Assembly (NCBI RefSeq): GCF_016860605.1
Contig: NZ_BNJR01000004.1
Coordinates: forward strand, 310,001-374,000
Direction of reading: 5' to 3'
Length of the DNA: 64,000 bases
From: Lentilactobacillus fungorum
GTDB lineage: Bacteria > Bacillota > Bacilli > Lactobacillales > Lactobacillaceae
The position numbers and the translations under genes are program-made. Positions within the stretch are counted from its first letter, which is position 1. The number at the start of each line of letters is the position of its first letter. Of the stretch, positions 37,469 to 45,673 are shown piece by piece. Under the pieces are notes generated by a model. It saw only the letters and a program-made list of their open reading frames with translations. It did no database searches and was not told the origin of the DNA.

Positions 37469-38452
37469 TTAAAAAAGTTGACTTTGTGAAGGTTTCTGAG
37501 TTGGAACTGGTGGCTTGGGCTTATAAAAGCGACGGTTATCTAACCCGAAGATCCGATCTGTATAATCACCTGGCGCGACGTTTTTTAACGCGGATTGAAT
37601 CATCATAATTGTGGCATCTAGTTCATCCAGATGATGCAAAATCTCTGCTTCCAGAATTTGTGGGCGCTCCGGGGATCCGTATTCTAATAATCCATGATGC
37701 GCCAAGATCATATGACGCAGAAGAATCAGATCCTGTGAATCCCTACTAATCCCAAGTTTATCAGCCGCCTCTACAATCTCAGCGTCCATAATACTTAAAT
37801 GTCCGAGCAGATTACCAGCTAGTGTATATTCAGTTGCAACCGGTCCAGATAATTCAATAGTCTTTCCCAAATCATGTAAAATCGTGCCGGCATATAGCAG
37901 CGGCGCATCAATGTCCTGATACTGATTCACAATCGAATGTGCCAGCCTCAGGATCGAAATCGTATGAAACGCTAATCCCCCAGCAAAGTCGTGATGATTT
38001 GACTTAGCCGCTGGATACGTAAAGAAAGCATCAGCATGTTTAGCAATCAACGCTCTCACAATTCGGTTGTATGTCGCATTAGTAATTTCAAAAATTGTCT
38101 GGTTAATAATATCTTCCATTTGGTTGCGTGTCATTGGTGCTCGCTTGATAAACGCAAGTGGATCATGAGGTTCATCATTTTTCGCCAGCCGCATCGCCAT
38201 AATCCGAATTTGTGGGGAATTCATATAATTTTCGCGCTTCCCTTTCAATAAAACGACTCGGCCAGAAACAAACTGTTGAATATCTGCCGCCGACGCATCC
38301 CAATATTTACCAGGTAATTGCCCCGATGAATCCTGAAATACCAAGGAAATAAAATTCTTACCATTTTTTGCAACCCGCTTTTTGGCTTCTTTAAGTAATA
38401 CATAAAGTTCAAATTCTTCATCAAGCTGGAGATCCATTAATTGTTTGGCCAT
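37469..38452 (-). CDS. yhaM: 3'-5' exoribonuclease YhaM
   Basis: 327 aa. An N-terminal OB fold (about 20-100: FEVYVLLKEA-like ELYVLLKEAKKRV, GKYWDAS) precedes an HD domain (about 160-290: FHTISILRLAHSI, GTILHDLGKTIEL, HMILAHHGLLEYGSP). YhaM trims RNA (and ssDNA) 3' ends. ATG 38452 follows AGGAGGCAGTTTT; the open frame upstream runs into the hairpin repeats. The yhaO-yhaN-yhaM order is as in B. subtilis. Confidence 0.95.
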   Translation of the reverse strand: MAKQLMDLQLDEEFELYVLLKEAKKRVAKNGKNFISLVFQDSSGQLPGKYWDASAADIQQFVSGRVVLLKGKRENYMNSPQIRIMAMRLAKNDEPHDPLAFIKRAPMTRNQMEDIINQTIFEITNATYNRIVRALIAKHADAFFTYPAAKSNHHDFAGGLAFHTISILRLAHSIVNQYQDIDAPLLYAGTILHDLGKTIELSGPVATEYTLAGNLLGHLSIMDAEIVEAADKLGISRDSQDLILLRHMILAHHGLLEYGSPERPQILEAEILHHLDELDATIMMIQSALKNVAPGDYTDRIFGLDNRRFYKPKPPVPTQKPSQSQLF

Positions 38453-38469
38453 AAAACTGCCTCCTAAAT

Positions 38470-38591
38470 AAAGTGAGCGAAGCAAAGCGCTTAGAAAGCG
38501 GAGTGTAAGGCTCCTCAGACAGGAATTCCCGGGCTTGGAGTTTCTGTCTGAGGTGCTTACACGGAGCTTTCTGCTTTGCATAGCTGTCCTA
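38470..38591. repeat. Hairpin repeat unit D (yhaM array)
   Basis: Same family as the yqeH array. Arms AGAAAGC, GTGTAAG and CCTCAGACAG pair with CTGTCTGAGG, CTTACAC and GCTTTCT; the tip keeps CGGGCTT. The arm sequence is unlike units A and B but fully self-complementary. It starts 9 nt before the yhaM AGGAGG. Confidence 0.9.
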
Positions 38592-38593
38592 AT

Positions 38594-38713
38594 AAAGTGA
38601 GCGAAGCAAAGCGCTTAGAAACTGGAGCAAAAGCAGCTTGACCGGAAATCCCGGGCTTGGATTTTTGGTCAAGATGTTTTATGCGGAAGTTTCTGCTTTG
38701 CGTAGCTGTCCTA
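38594..38713. repeat. Hairpin repeat unit E (yhaM array)
   Basis: Second unit of this array. It is almost the same as unit A at 14861 (right arm TTTTATGCGGAAGTTTCTGC identical), but the left arm reads GCAAAAGCAGCTTGACC where unit A has GCATAAGGCATCTTGGCC. The tip arm GACC/GGTC has changed on both sides. Confidence 0.9.
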
Positions 38714-38715
38714 GT

Positions 38716-38724
38716 AAAGTGAGC
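38716..38724. repeat. Truncated start of a third hairpin unit
   Basis: AAAGTGAGC, the conserved first 9 bases of a unit, follows unit E after the usual 2-nt linker and then breaks into unrelated sequence before the yhaN stop. It suggests loss of a unit or an insertion boundary. Confidence 0.6.
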
Positions 38725-38750
38725 ACACCCCACATCCATTGCCATAACAC

Positions 38751-41336
38751 CTATAGCTGGCTTAAATCCAGCACGTCAAACTGATCCAGACCACTATCTA
38801 AATTAGCTGTAAAATACAGGACTTGCGTTTGCTTGCTAATTTCTTTTAACGTTTCAAAAGCCGCTTGTTTCCGCTGCTTATCAAAATTAACAAACCCATC
38901 ATCGATGATAATTGGTAATGGGTACTGATCACTAAAGCCAACCGTCATCGAAAAAATTAATGATAGGTACAATTGTTCCAGCGTTCCCTTTGATAATTCA
39001 TTCAACGCAAACACCATATCGTCCTTACGAACAACGCTGATATCATCCTTAAATAAGATGTCCTTGTAGCGACCAAGTGTCAAGATTGAAAAATAACGTT
39101 TAGCCAAGTTTAAAATTTTAGGGACTCGACCGCGCGTGGCGATATTTAAAACGTTTCGAATCCACCTTGTTGCTAATTGTAACGCTAAATAGCGATGAAC
39201 ATCACTTAAAATATCCGTTTCTAAGTTAGCTAATTGTTGTCGCAAGTTATAATAATCACCACTCTTAACCAATTGATCGACTTTAACGTTTAGGCCAGCT
39301 CTTTGCTCACTTAAAGTATTAATCGTCTGTTGCAACTGATCGATTTGCTGATCGGTTTGTTGAATGGTTGCTTGTAACTGCGCTTGATCAACGGTCTTAG
39401 GAATCGTTACTTGCGCTGCTTGAATCTGTTCAGCCAATTCCTTTTGACGTTTCAAATCCGCCCTTATCCGTGCTTGATCTTTTAATTGCATATAAAAATC
39501 ATTATCCGTGGCAATTGCGCGCTCCTTAAAAAATGACTGCTTTTTCTGGATAATTTGCTGACGTTTTAGTGTTGCTTGATCAATCATCTTTTGATAAATT
39601 GCTAAACTGTTTTGCTTGCTTAATTTGTCAGCACTTTGTTCCCGCCAGCGTGAAATGGTTTGTTCAAGCAGGCTTAAATTATTTAAGGCGTTTTGATTAT
39701 CAAATCGTAGCCAATCTTGGGCAAACCGCCAGTGATCAAAAAATTGCTCGTAACGCCCCTGCTTTTCTTGTAATTGAGCGTCAATCGTCGCTAGTGACTG
39801 TTTCAATGCAGTAAGTTGTCGAAGTTGAGGCTGAATTGCCAGCCACTGTGCTTTGGCAATTCCCTCCAAACGATAACGGGTCTGTACCTGACGAAGGCTT
39901 TCTTGAACCTGTTCTAATTGGTTCGTTAAGTTTAGGGAAGTTGCCGGCTGATCGACAGTTGGGGTTGGTTTGTGATTAATTTGTGGTTGCAGTGCCCAAA
40001 TTAACAGGCCAGCCGCCACTAAGTATCCCAACCATCTCACTCCCCCGCTAAATAAGAACCCAGACATCAACGCAACCAAACCAGCAATGCCGTAATAAAT
40101 GATGGCCGGGGTTTTAGAAGCAGCTGCTTTTCCCCTTTCTTGTCTCGTGCGTTGGTGCTGCGTCATTTGTTCTTGCAGAACTGCTTCTTGGTTTAACCAC
40201 TCATTGATGGTCACCACCTCATCTTCTGCAAACGGACTTGGTAATTGGCCGTCATGATTTTTAGGGATGGTGGTCACTAACTGGTTGATTTGGCGTTGCG
40301 TTTGCCTTTGCTGATCGGTTAAGTAATGAATCTGGGCTGCAATATTGCGCTGTTCTGGAATTTGCTGGGCGAATTCATCAATTTGCTGCCGGTGGCCCAC
40401 ATAAAATACCTGAGCTGGATTAGTGGTCATTGCCTCACTGGCCGCCTTTTTTTTGGCCTGATTTTCTGCTATCTGTCCCGTTAAAGATTGAATTTGCAAG
40501 TTAAAATTTTCAAACATTTGGCGATCTGGTTCAGAAAAGCCCGGCTTAACTTGCTGATCATTTACATGAGCTAATTCTTGTTGTTCCTTGATGAGCGGTA
40601 AGTATTGAGCAACCTGATGATTCTGGCGAGCTTGTTTTTGTTTAGCGGTGAGCTTCGTTCGCTCATCTGCAATTTGAGTTGTTAAATCAGCTACTTTTGA
40701 TGTGAGTGAGAGATACCGGGGATACGCTTCTTTAGCCTGCTGAACCGCTTCTTCAAGTTTTCGGTATTGTTTTAACTTAACGTTAATCGTTTTCGTGCGG
40801 CCTCGAGGCTTATACAACTTATCGGCGGTCTTCGCCAACGCTTTTTGCAATTGGGCCCATTGATCGGCATCTGTCACCCCAATTTGTTGAATTCGCAGCC
40901 CCAGTTCGGCTTCGTCCGTCCTATAAAAGGCTTTCTCATCAAAATCGCCAAAGTAGAATAACTGCCGATAAGCCGTTCGGTCAATTGGTGAAATCAATTT
41001 CTGAAAGTCAGTTTCCAAAAGGTGCTGGTGAGCACTCACGTCAAAGAAATCGACGTCACCACCATTTTTGCCTTCTGTTCGAATAAGTTTATAGTCATTG
41101 CCGTTAGCCGAAAATAACAGCTCACCACCATATGCTTGGGATCGTTTGGGATGATACTGTCCGTGAACGGCTTGATTTTTAGTTTGGAAGCCAAATAACA
41201 TCGATTCAATAAAATCAATAAGGGTACTTTTTCCCGCTTCATTTGGCCCATAAATAACCTGTAGCGGTGCTTTGATTGGAATTTCTTGGTCAAGCCACTT
41301 TCCATAACCGTAAATCGTTAGTGCTTTAATGTTCAC
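38751..41336 (-). CDS. yhaN: YhaN-like SMC/Rad50-type ATPase with membrane hinge
   Basis: 861 aa. N-terminal AAA_23 half with Walker A YGPNEAGKSTLIDFIESML (about residues 28-46) and C-terminal half with ABC signature-like LSKGTLEQLYLSLIF and Walker B LPIIIDDGFVNFD. Between them are long Gln-rich coiled coils. The middle (about 395-440) has two hydrophobic segments, PAIIYYGIAGLVALMSGF and WLGYLVAAGLLIWAL, so the coil is membrane-anchored, as in B. subtilis YhaN. It overlaps yhaO by 4 nt; partner of YhaO in DNA processing. Confidence 0.9.
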   Translation of the reverse strand: MNIKALTIYGYGKWLDQEIPIKAPLQVIYGPNEAGKSTLIDFIESMLFGFQTKNQAVHGQYHPKRSQAYGGELLFSANGNDYKLIRTEGKNGGDVDFFDVSAHQHLLETDFQKLISPIDRTAYRQLFYFGDFDEKAFYRTDEAELGLRIQQIGVTDADQWAQLQKALAKTADKLYKPRGRTKTINVKLKQYRKLEEAVQQAKEAYPRYLSLTSKVADLTTQIADERTKLTAKQKQARQNHQVAQYLPLIKEQQELAHVNDQQVKPGFSEPDRQMFENFNLQIQSLTGQIAENQAKKKAASEAMTTNPAQVFYVGHRQQIDEFAQQIPEQRNIAAQIHYLTDQQRQTQRQINQLVTTIPKNHDGQLPSPFAEDEVVTINEWLNQEAVLQEQMTQHQRTRQERGKAAASKTPAIIYYGIAGLVALMSGFLFSGGVRWLGYLVAAGLLIWALQPQINHKPTPTVDQPATSLNLTNQLEQVQESLRQVQTRYRLEGIAKAQWLAIQPQLRQLTALKQSLATIDAQLQEKQGRYEQFFDHWRFAQDWLRFDNQNALNNLSLLEQTISRWREQSADKLSKQNSLAIYQKMIDQATLKRQQIIQKKQSFFKERAIATDNDFYMQLKDQARIRADLKRQKELAEQIQAAQVTIPKTVDQAQLQATIQQTDQQIDQLQQTINTLSEQRAGLNVKVDQLVKSGDYYNLRQQLANLETDILSDVHRYLALQLATRWIRNVLNIATRGRVPKILNLAKRYFSILTLGRYKDILFKDDISVVRKDDMVFALNELSKGTLEQLYLSLIFSMTVGFSDQYPLPIIIDDGFVNFDKQRKQAAFETLKEISKQTQVLYFTANLDSGLDQFDVLDLSQL

Positions 41337-42571
41337 TTGGAAGAATCCCCCTCATCATCTGAGTGCAAAACCTGCTCTTGTAAAAGCGCACTAGCTTGGT
41401 TGAACAAGTCCTGCTGGTTAGCTGGATCAGCCAAATCGGCTTTAATAAAAGGATACTTACTTAAGCCCTGATCCATTAGTTTAATAAGCTGATCTTGGGT
41501 CAACGTCATTTCCTTTGCTTCTTCAAAAAAACGTTGATCCAGACTACTTAAAATTACTTGATCAAAAACATGAACTCTAATCGACGTTATCCAACAGTTT
41601 AACTGCTGCCAATGGTTGCCCATCAGTTGCTGAACGGCTGCTAACAGATCACCATCAGTGACCGATTCTAAAATAGCTTTTGGTAACGACTGCTTTGAAG
41701 TTAACCTGATTCGGATGAAATGCAGGGACGGATATTTTTGCCGTTCAATTTGGCTCATGATGAGACTGGCAAGGCCATTAACGGATTGGGTGGTAACCGG
41801 AACCGTCAGAATCTGCCAGATGATCGGCGCAGTGGGACGAAATTCGGCAGCCAGATTGTGCCCCGTACTTTTAACTAACAAATAACCCTTTTCACCAGAT
41901 TCGTTAATGTGTCTCCCTTGCGAATTTCCTGAGTAATTAATGACGCCGCGATTGTCAAGGGACTGACGCTTATGAATATGCCCTAGCGCCCAATAGTCGT
42001 AATTTTTGGACTGCAGCTGCTCTAAAGTAAACGGCGCGTAATTGGCTTCTGGTGACTTGAGGGTAGCTAAACTGCCATGAAGCATCCCAATATTCCAATC
42101 AGCGTTCGCTGCCAGCGGGTAGTCGTTGATGATCGGCTGGGTCACCCATTGGCTGCCAAAACTAAAGCCATGAATGGCCACCAGTTGGCCGTCAGGTAAG
42201 CGAAGTTCTTTAGTCTCAACCTGATTACCAAAGACCTGTGTATTCTTGGGATAATCCAGATTTTTAAAATCCCCGCGGTAATAATCATGATTACCAAAAA
42301 TGATAAAGACGCTGATTCGCTGTTCAGACAATCGCTGCAACTGCTTCATCAAAAATACCTGTGCTGACACACTCCGCTCCTGTCTGTCAAATAAATCTCC
42401 TGATAATAAAACAAAGTCAACTTGCTGAGAAATGGCGTCATCAACAATTTTTTTAAACGATTTAAAAGTTGAATCTCGAATTATTTCCCACAATTGCGGT
42501 GGTAGTGAATCGTTATGTAACCCTAAGAACGGACTATCTAAATGTAAATCCGCGGCGTGAATGAATTTCAT
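41333..42571 (-). CDS. yhaO: YhaO-like DNA repair metallo-exonuclease (SbcD/Mre11 type)
   Basis: 412 aa calcineurin-like phosphoesterase: DLHLDSPF (about residues 7-14), LSGDLFDRQ, FGNHDYY, GMLHGS and ALGHIHKR give the five metal-ligand motifs. ATG 42571 is preferred (AGGAGG 12 nt upstream); an in-frame TTG at 42580 is too close to that site. Probably nuclease partner of YhaN. Confidence 0.92.
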   Translation of the reverse strand: MKFIHAADLHLDSPFLGLHNDSLPPQLWEIIRDSTFKSFKKIVDDAISQQVDFVLLSGDLFDRQERSVSAQVFLMKQLQRLSEQRISVFIIFGNHDYYRGDFKNLDYPKNTQVFGNQVETKELRLPDGQLVAIHGFSFGSQWVTQPIINDYPLAANADWNIGMLHGSLATLKSPEANYAPFTLEQLQSKNYDYWALGHIHKRQSLDNRGVINYSGNSQGRHINESGEKGYLLVKSTGHNLAAEFRPTAPIIWQILTVPVTTQSVNGLASLIMSQIERQKYPSLHFIRIRLTSKQSLPKAILESVTDGDLLAAVQQLMGNHWQQLNCWITSIRVHVFDQVILSSLDQRFFEEAKEMTLTQDQLIKLMDQGLSKYPFIKADLADPANQQDLFNQASALLQEQVLHSDDEGDSSK

Positions 42572-42659
42572 CGAAAGCAATTTCCTCCTAAATGATTATG
42601 TCTAACTCGCCTAAACGATGCATTTCCGATTGGTGGTTTCCTCAAAAAGCTCGGCAAGT

Positions 42660-42688
42660 GACCAATTAATGAATGATTAATTTTGGTC
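42660..42688. other. Inverted repeat upstream of yhaO
   Basis: GACCAATTAAT and ATTAATTTTGGTC form an imperfect palindrome (two-base bulge) around GAATG, about 90 bp before the yhaO start, in the 354-nt gap that also holds the terminator at 42713-42757. Possibly an operator or leader hairpin. Confidence 0.35.
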
Positions 42689-42712
42689 GAACCATCAAAT
42701 AATCCCCTTCGT

Positions 42713-42757
42713 CTAAAAAGAGTGATCGAAACAAAATAAGTTTTGCCTCAATCACTC
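42713..42757 (-). terminator. Terminator after the YlbF-family gene
   Basis: On the minus strand GAGTGATTGAGGCAAAAC pairs with TTTTGTTTCGATCACTC through a TTA loop and runs into TTTTTAGA. Confidence 0.85.
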
Positions 42758-42925
42758 CTATAACCAGAATACCATGTCGATTAACTTCGTTGTAAAGCAC
42801 CCATCATCAATGATCCAATTTTTCAAACCATTGATCGTTTGTCTACCAAGTGTCTATCAAGGCAGCCACAATGAGTGGCCAATTAAATCAACCTAAAAGC
42901 ACCTTCGAAACACTGGTACCGTCTA

Positions 42926-43270
42926 TTAATTCCGGTACAATTCCATGATTGGTTTAGTCACCAAATCGTTTACATCACCTAAGACCTGATTCAAAGCCTT
43001 TTCATTGCTCATTAACTCAGAAATAATTTGGTTCTGTCCCATTTGAGTGGCCATTTGTTGCGCATCATTAATTTCTGCTTCAGTTGGCTGAGTTCCCTGC
43101 ATCTGCTTGCGTTGCAACTGCATTTGGGTTTGTTGAAACTTTTTAAATAATTGAAAAGTGTCTGAATCTGCTCGCAATTTTTCATAAGTATTCTTTAAAT
43201 CTTGAAATTCTTTGGTAGCCGTTAATTCTTGTTGCAATTGGGTCGCTAACTCAGTCATTTTGTCATTCAT
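42926..43270 (-). CDS. YlbF/YheA-family regulator-like protein
   Basis: 114 aa, helical, rich in Gln/Met, of the YlbF/YmcA/YheA family. Family members in B. subtilis form a complex that speeds Spo0A phosphorylation and directs RNase Y; YheA itself is uncharacterised. ATG 43270 (MNDKMTEL) is chosen because AAGGTGG lies 8 nt upstream. Lies next to yhaMNO as yheA does in B. subtilis. Confidence 0.85.
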   Translation of the reverse strand: MNDKMTELATQLQQELTATKEFQDLKNTYEKLRADSDTFQLFKKFQQTQMQLQRKQMQGTQPTEAEINDAQQMATQMGQNQIISELMSNEKALNQVLGDVNDLVTKPIMELYRN

Positions 43271-43338
43271 TAAATTATCCACCTTAATTTTCATATTTCC
43301 TTTAGTTTACCACAAATGCCTATCAAACTCCGAGGGAT

Positions 43339-45426
43339 CTATTGGCCAAACCAACTCTTAGCATCATTGAACCATTCCTTAGCTTTTTGCTCAACTTTAT
43401 TTGAATAGTCGTTGGTTTTCTTCTGGATGGTATCCCAAATACTATCATTATTGTTTTCACCTTGGACAATTGTTTGGGCATCCTTAGTATTAAACGCAGA
43501 ATTTTTTGTATAAGGGAGCATCGTTTGCATTTCGGTTTTAAATAATGGACCAACTCCAGTTCCGCTCAAGTTCTCCAAATGGTGGGCTTGACTAGTACTA
43601 TCAAAGCCCTCCCAAGTGGCAACCACTAAATCAGGCGTGTAGCCAATAATCCACTTATCCTTAGTCGCATCTTTAGAGCCAGTGTCATCCGCTTCAGTAC
43701 TCCCTGTTTTGCCGGCAACTTGATAACCATACGGCTTGGCATCAACACCGGTTCCATTATTAAAGACGCCCAGCATCATACTGGTCATTTGCTTGGCAAC
43801 TGACGAAGACATAATCTGGCGGCCTTGCTGCTTAGCAGTATTGTCAACAATCACTTTCCCAGTTGAATCAACAATTTTTCTAATGTAGAAAGGTTTAAAG
43901 ACCTTACCGCCGTTTGCAAACGCCGTGTAAGCACCGGCCATTTGCTGGGGAGAAACCCCACCAGACATCCCGCCAAGTGCTAAAGCAAGGTTCTTGTCCT
44001 TTTTAGTCACTGGAATATTAAAATCTTTGACTGATTGATAACCGCGATTAACGCCAATCTGATTCAAAAGCCAAACCGCCGGTGCGTTCATGCTTTGGGC
44101 TAAGGCCTCATACATCGGCACTTTTCCTTGATACACATTATTATAGTTTTTCGGGGTATAGTGATTACTGCCATACGCCTTTTTTCGATCGACGAGTTCT
44201 GAATCAAATTTGTAACCAGCTTCCAAAGCTGGGGTATAAACGGCGAGTGGTTTCATCGTCGAGCCAGGTTGTCTGGTAATCTGGGTTGCCCGATTATAGC
44301 CACGAAAAACGTGTTTCCCGCGGCCACCCACAACCGCTGTTACCCCGCCAGTCTTAGGTGAGACACCTATCGAAGCAGCCTGAACTTTAGTGCCATCCGT
44401 CGCGTTAGCCGGGAAGTAATAATTATTATCAAAAGTTGTCTGCATTGCTTGTTGCTGAGACTGGTTCAAATTGGTGTATATTCGATAGCCGCGGTTCATA
44501 ATTTCAGATTCAGTCAGCCCGTATTTACTAATTGCCTCATCAATTACGGCATCAAAGTAGTAAGGATACTTATAGCCATCTTTGCGCACATAAGTATCTC
44601 GAAGCACAATTGGCGTCTTTTTATAATAATCAGCCTGGGTTTGTGTTAATTGATGATTTTCAACCATTAATTGTAGCACCACATTTCGCCGCCATTTTGC
44701 CGCTTTAGGATGATCAATTGGATTAAAGGCACTCGGCGAAGTCAGCATCCCGGCCAATACGGCTGAATCCGGCACCGAAAGATCCACAGCGTTTTGCCCA
44801 AAATACTTCTTAGCAGCATCTTGAACGCCCCAAACGCCGTTGCCAAAGTAAGCATTGTTCAAATACATCGTTAAAATTTCTTTTTTTGTATAAACATTTT
44901 CAACCTGAATCGACAAAAAAAGTTCTTTTAACTTCCGCGTCATCGTTTGCTCTTGCGATAAGTAAGCATTCTTCACCAATTGTTGGGTCAGGGTACTACC
45001 GCCGCCACTAATATAATTTCGATGTAATAATTTGTTTTTTAATAGTAAAAACATCGCTCGGGCAATTCCCTTAATCGAAAAACCATATTCGTGATAAAAA
45101 TTGCGATCCTCAGTTGAAAGGACGGCTTTAGGAATATTCTTAGAAACCTGATTTAGTTGGACATAAGTTCCCTTTTGCGCATATAATTCGCCTGCCTTAT
45201 GGTTACTGGCGTCAAAGATTTCAGTTGTTTTGGCAAGTGAAGATTCCAAATTCTGAACATGCGCCGTTTTGGCTAGAAAAACTAGATAAGTACTCGTTGC
45301 TAACCCAATACTCAAGAATAAAACAACAAGCCATTTAACCAAATGATACTTTCGACAAAAGCGGTTAAATCGTCTAAACAAAGGTCCAGCCTTTTTCCTA
45401 AATGATTTGGTTGAATTGTTGTTCAT
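43339..45426 (-). CDS. Class A penicillin-binding protein (bifunctional)
   Basis: 695 aa. Cytoplasmic basic tail, TM at about residues 32-54, GT51 transglycosylase (about 75-250: STEDRNFYHEYGFSIKGIARA, GGSTLTQQLVKN, LTMYLNNAYFGNG) and transpeptidase with SxxK STMK (in RQPGSTMKPLAVY), SxN SMN (AQSMNAPAVW) and KTGST. Polymerises and cross-links peptidoglycan. ATG 45426 (MNNNSTKS) has AGGAG 7 nt upstream; the longer frame has no site. The mutated PBP subclass cannot be set by eye. Confidence 0.95.
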   Translation of the reverse strand: MNNNSTKSFRKKAGPLFRRFNRFCRKYHLVKWLVVLFLSIGLATSTYLVFLAKTAHVQNLESSLAKTTEIFDASNHKAGELYAQKGTYVQLNQVSKNIPKAVLSTEDRNFYHEYGFSIKGIARAMFLLLKNKLLHRNYISGGGSTLTQQLVKNAYLSQEQTMTRKLKELFLSIQVENVYTKKEILTMYLNNAYFGNGVWGVQDAAKKYFGQNAVDLSVPDSAVLAGMLTSPSAFNPIDHPKAAKWRRNVVLQLMVENHQLTQTQADYYKKTPIVLRDTYVRKDGYKYPYYFDAVIDEAISKYGLTESEIMNRGYRIYTNLNQSQQQAMQTTFDNNYYFPANATDGTKVQAASIGVSPKTGGVTAVVGGRGKHVFRGYNRATQITRQPGSTMKPLAVYTPALEAGYKFDSELVDRKKAYGSNHYTPKNYNNVYQGKVPMYEALAQSMNAPAVWLLNQIGVNRGYQSVKDFNIPVTKKDKNLALALGGMSGGVSPQQMAGAYTAFANGGKVFKPFYIRKIVDSTGKVIVDNTAKQQGRQIMSSSVAKQMTSMMLGVFNNGTGVDAKPYGYQVAGKTGSTEADDTGSKDATKDKWIIGYTPDLVVATWEGFDSTSQAHHLENLSGTGVGPLFKTEMQTMLPYTKNSAFNTKDAQTIVQGENNNDSIWDTIQKKTNDYSNKVEQKAKEWFNDAKSWFGQ

Positions 45427-45592
45427 ACTCATACTCCTTTTATAAATACTTACACATTGTATCACACCTAGTTTTTCTGATTTGGCGGCTTTCAAAAACT
45501 TAACGAGGATTTAAAATGTGTCAAATTAGTGATGAGTAACTAATTTCGCTGACAGGCAAGGTTAAAGGCTGAGGCGTTTGACTGAACAACGT

Positions 45593-45643
45593 TAAAACGA
45601 GAGCCATAGGCAACCTGAAAAGGTGTCAATCGACTCTCGCTTT
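45593..45643 (-). terminator. Terminator after argS
   Basis: On the minus strand GCGAGAGTC pairs with GGCTCTCGT, enclosing an inner ACACCTTTTCAGGTTG hairpin, and is followed by TTTTAACG. Confidence 0.75.
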
Positions 45644-45673
45644 TAATTAATCTAATTATGAAGTTAGTAACGA

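Noticed and set aside
38453..38581. Longer yhaM start inside the hairpin repeat
   Set aside because: The AGGAGG site and conserved MAKQLMDL start at 38452 decide it; upstream codons are repeat sequence.
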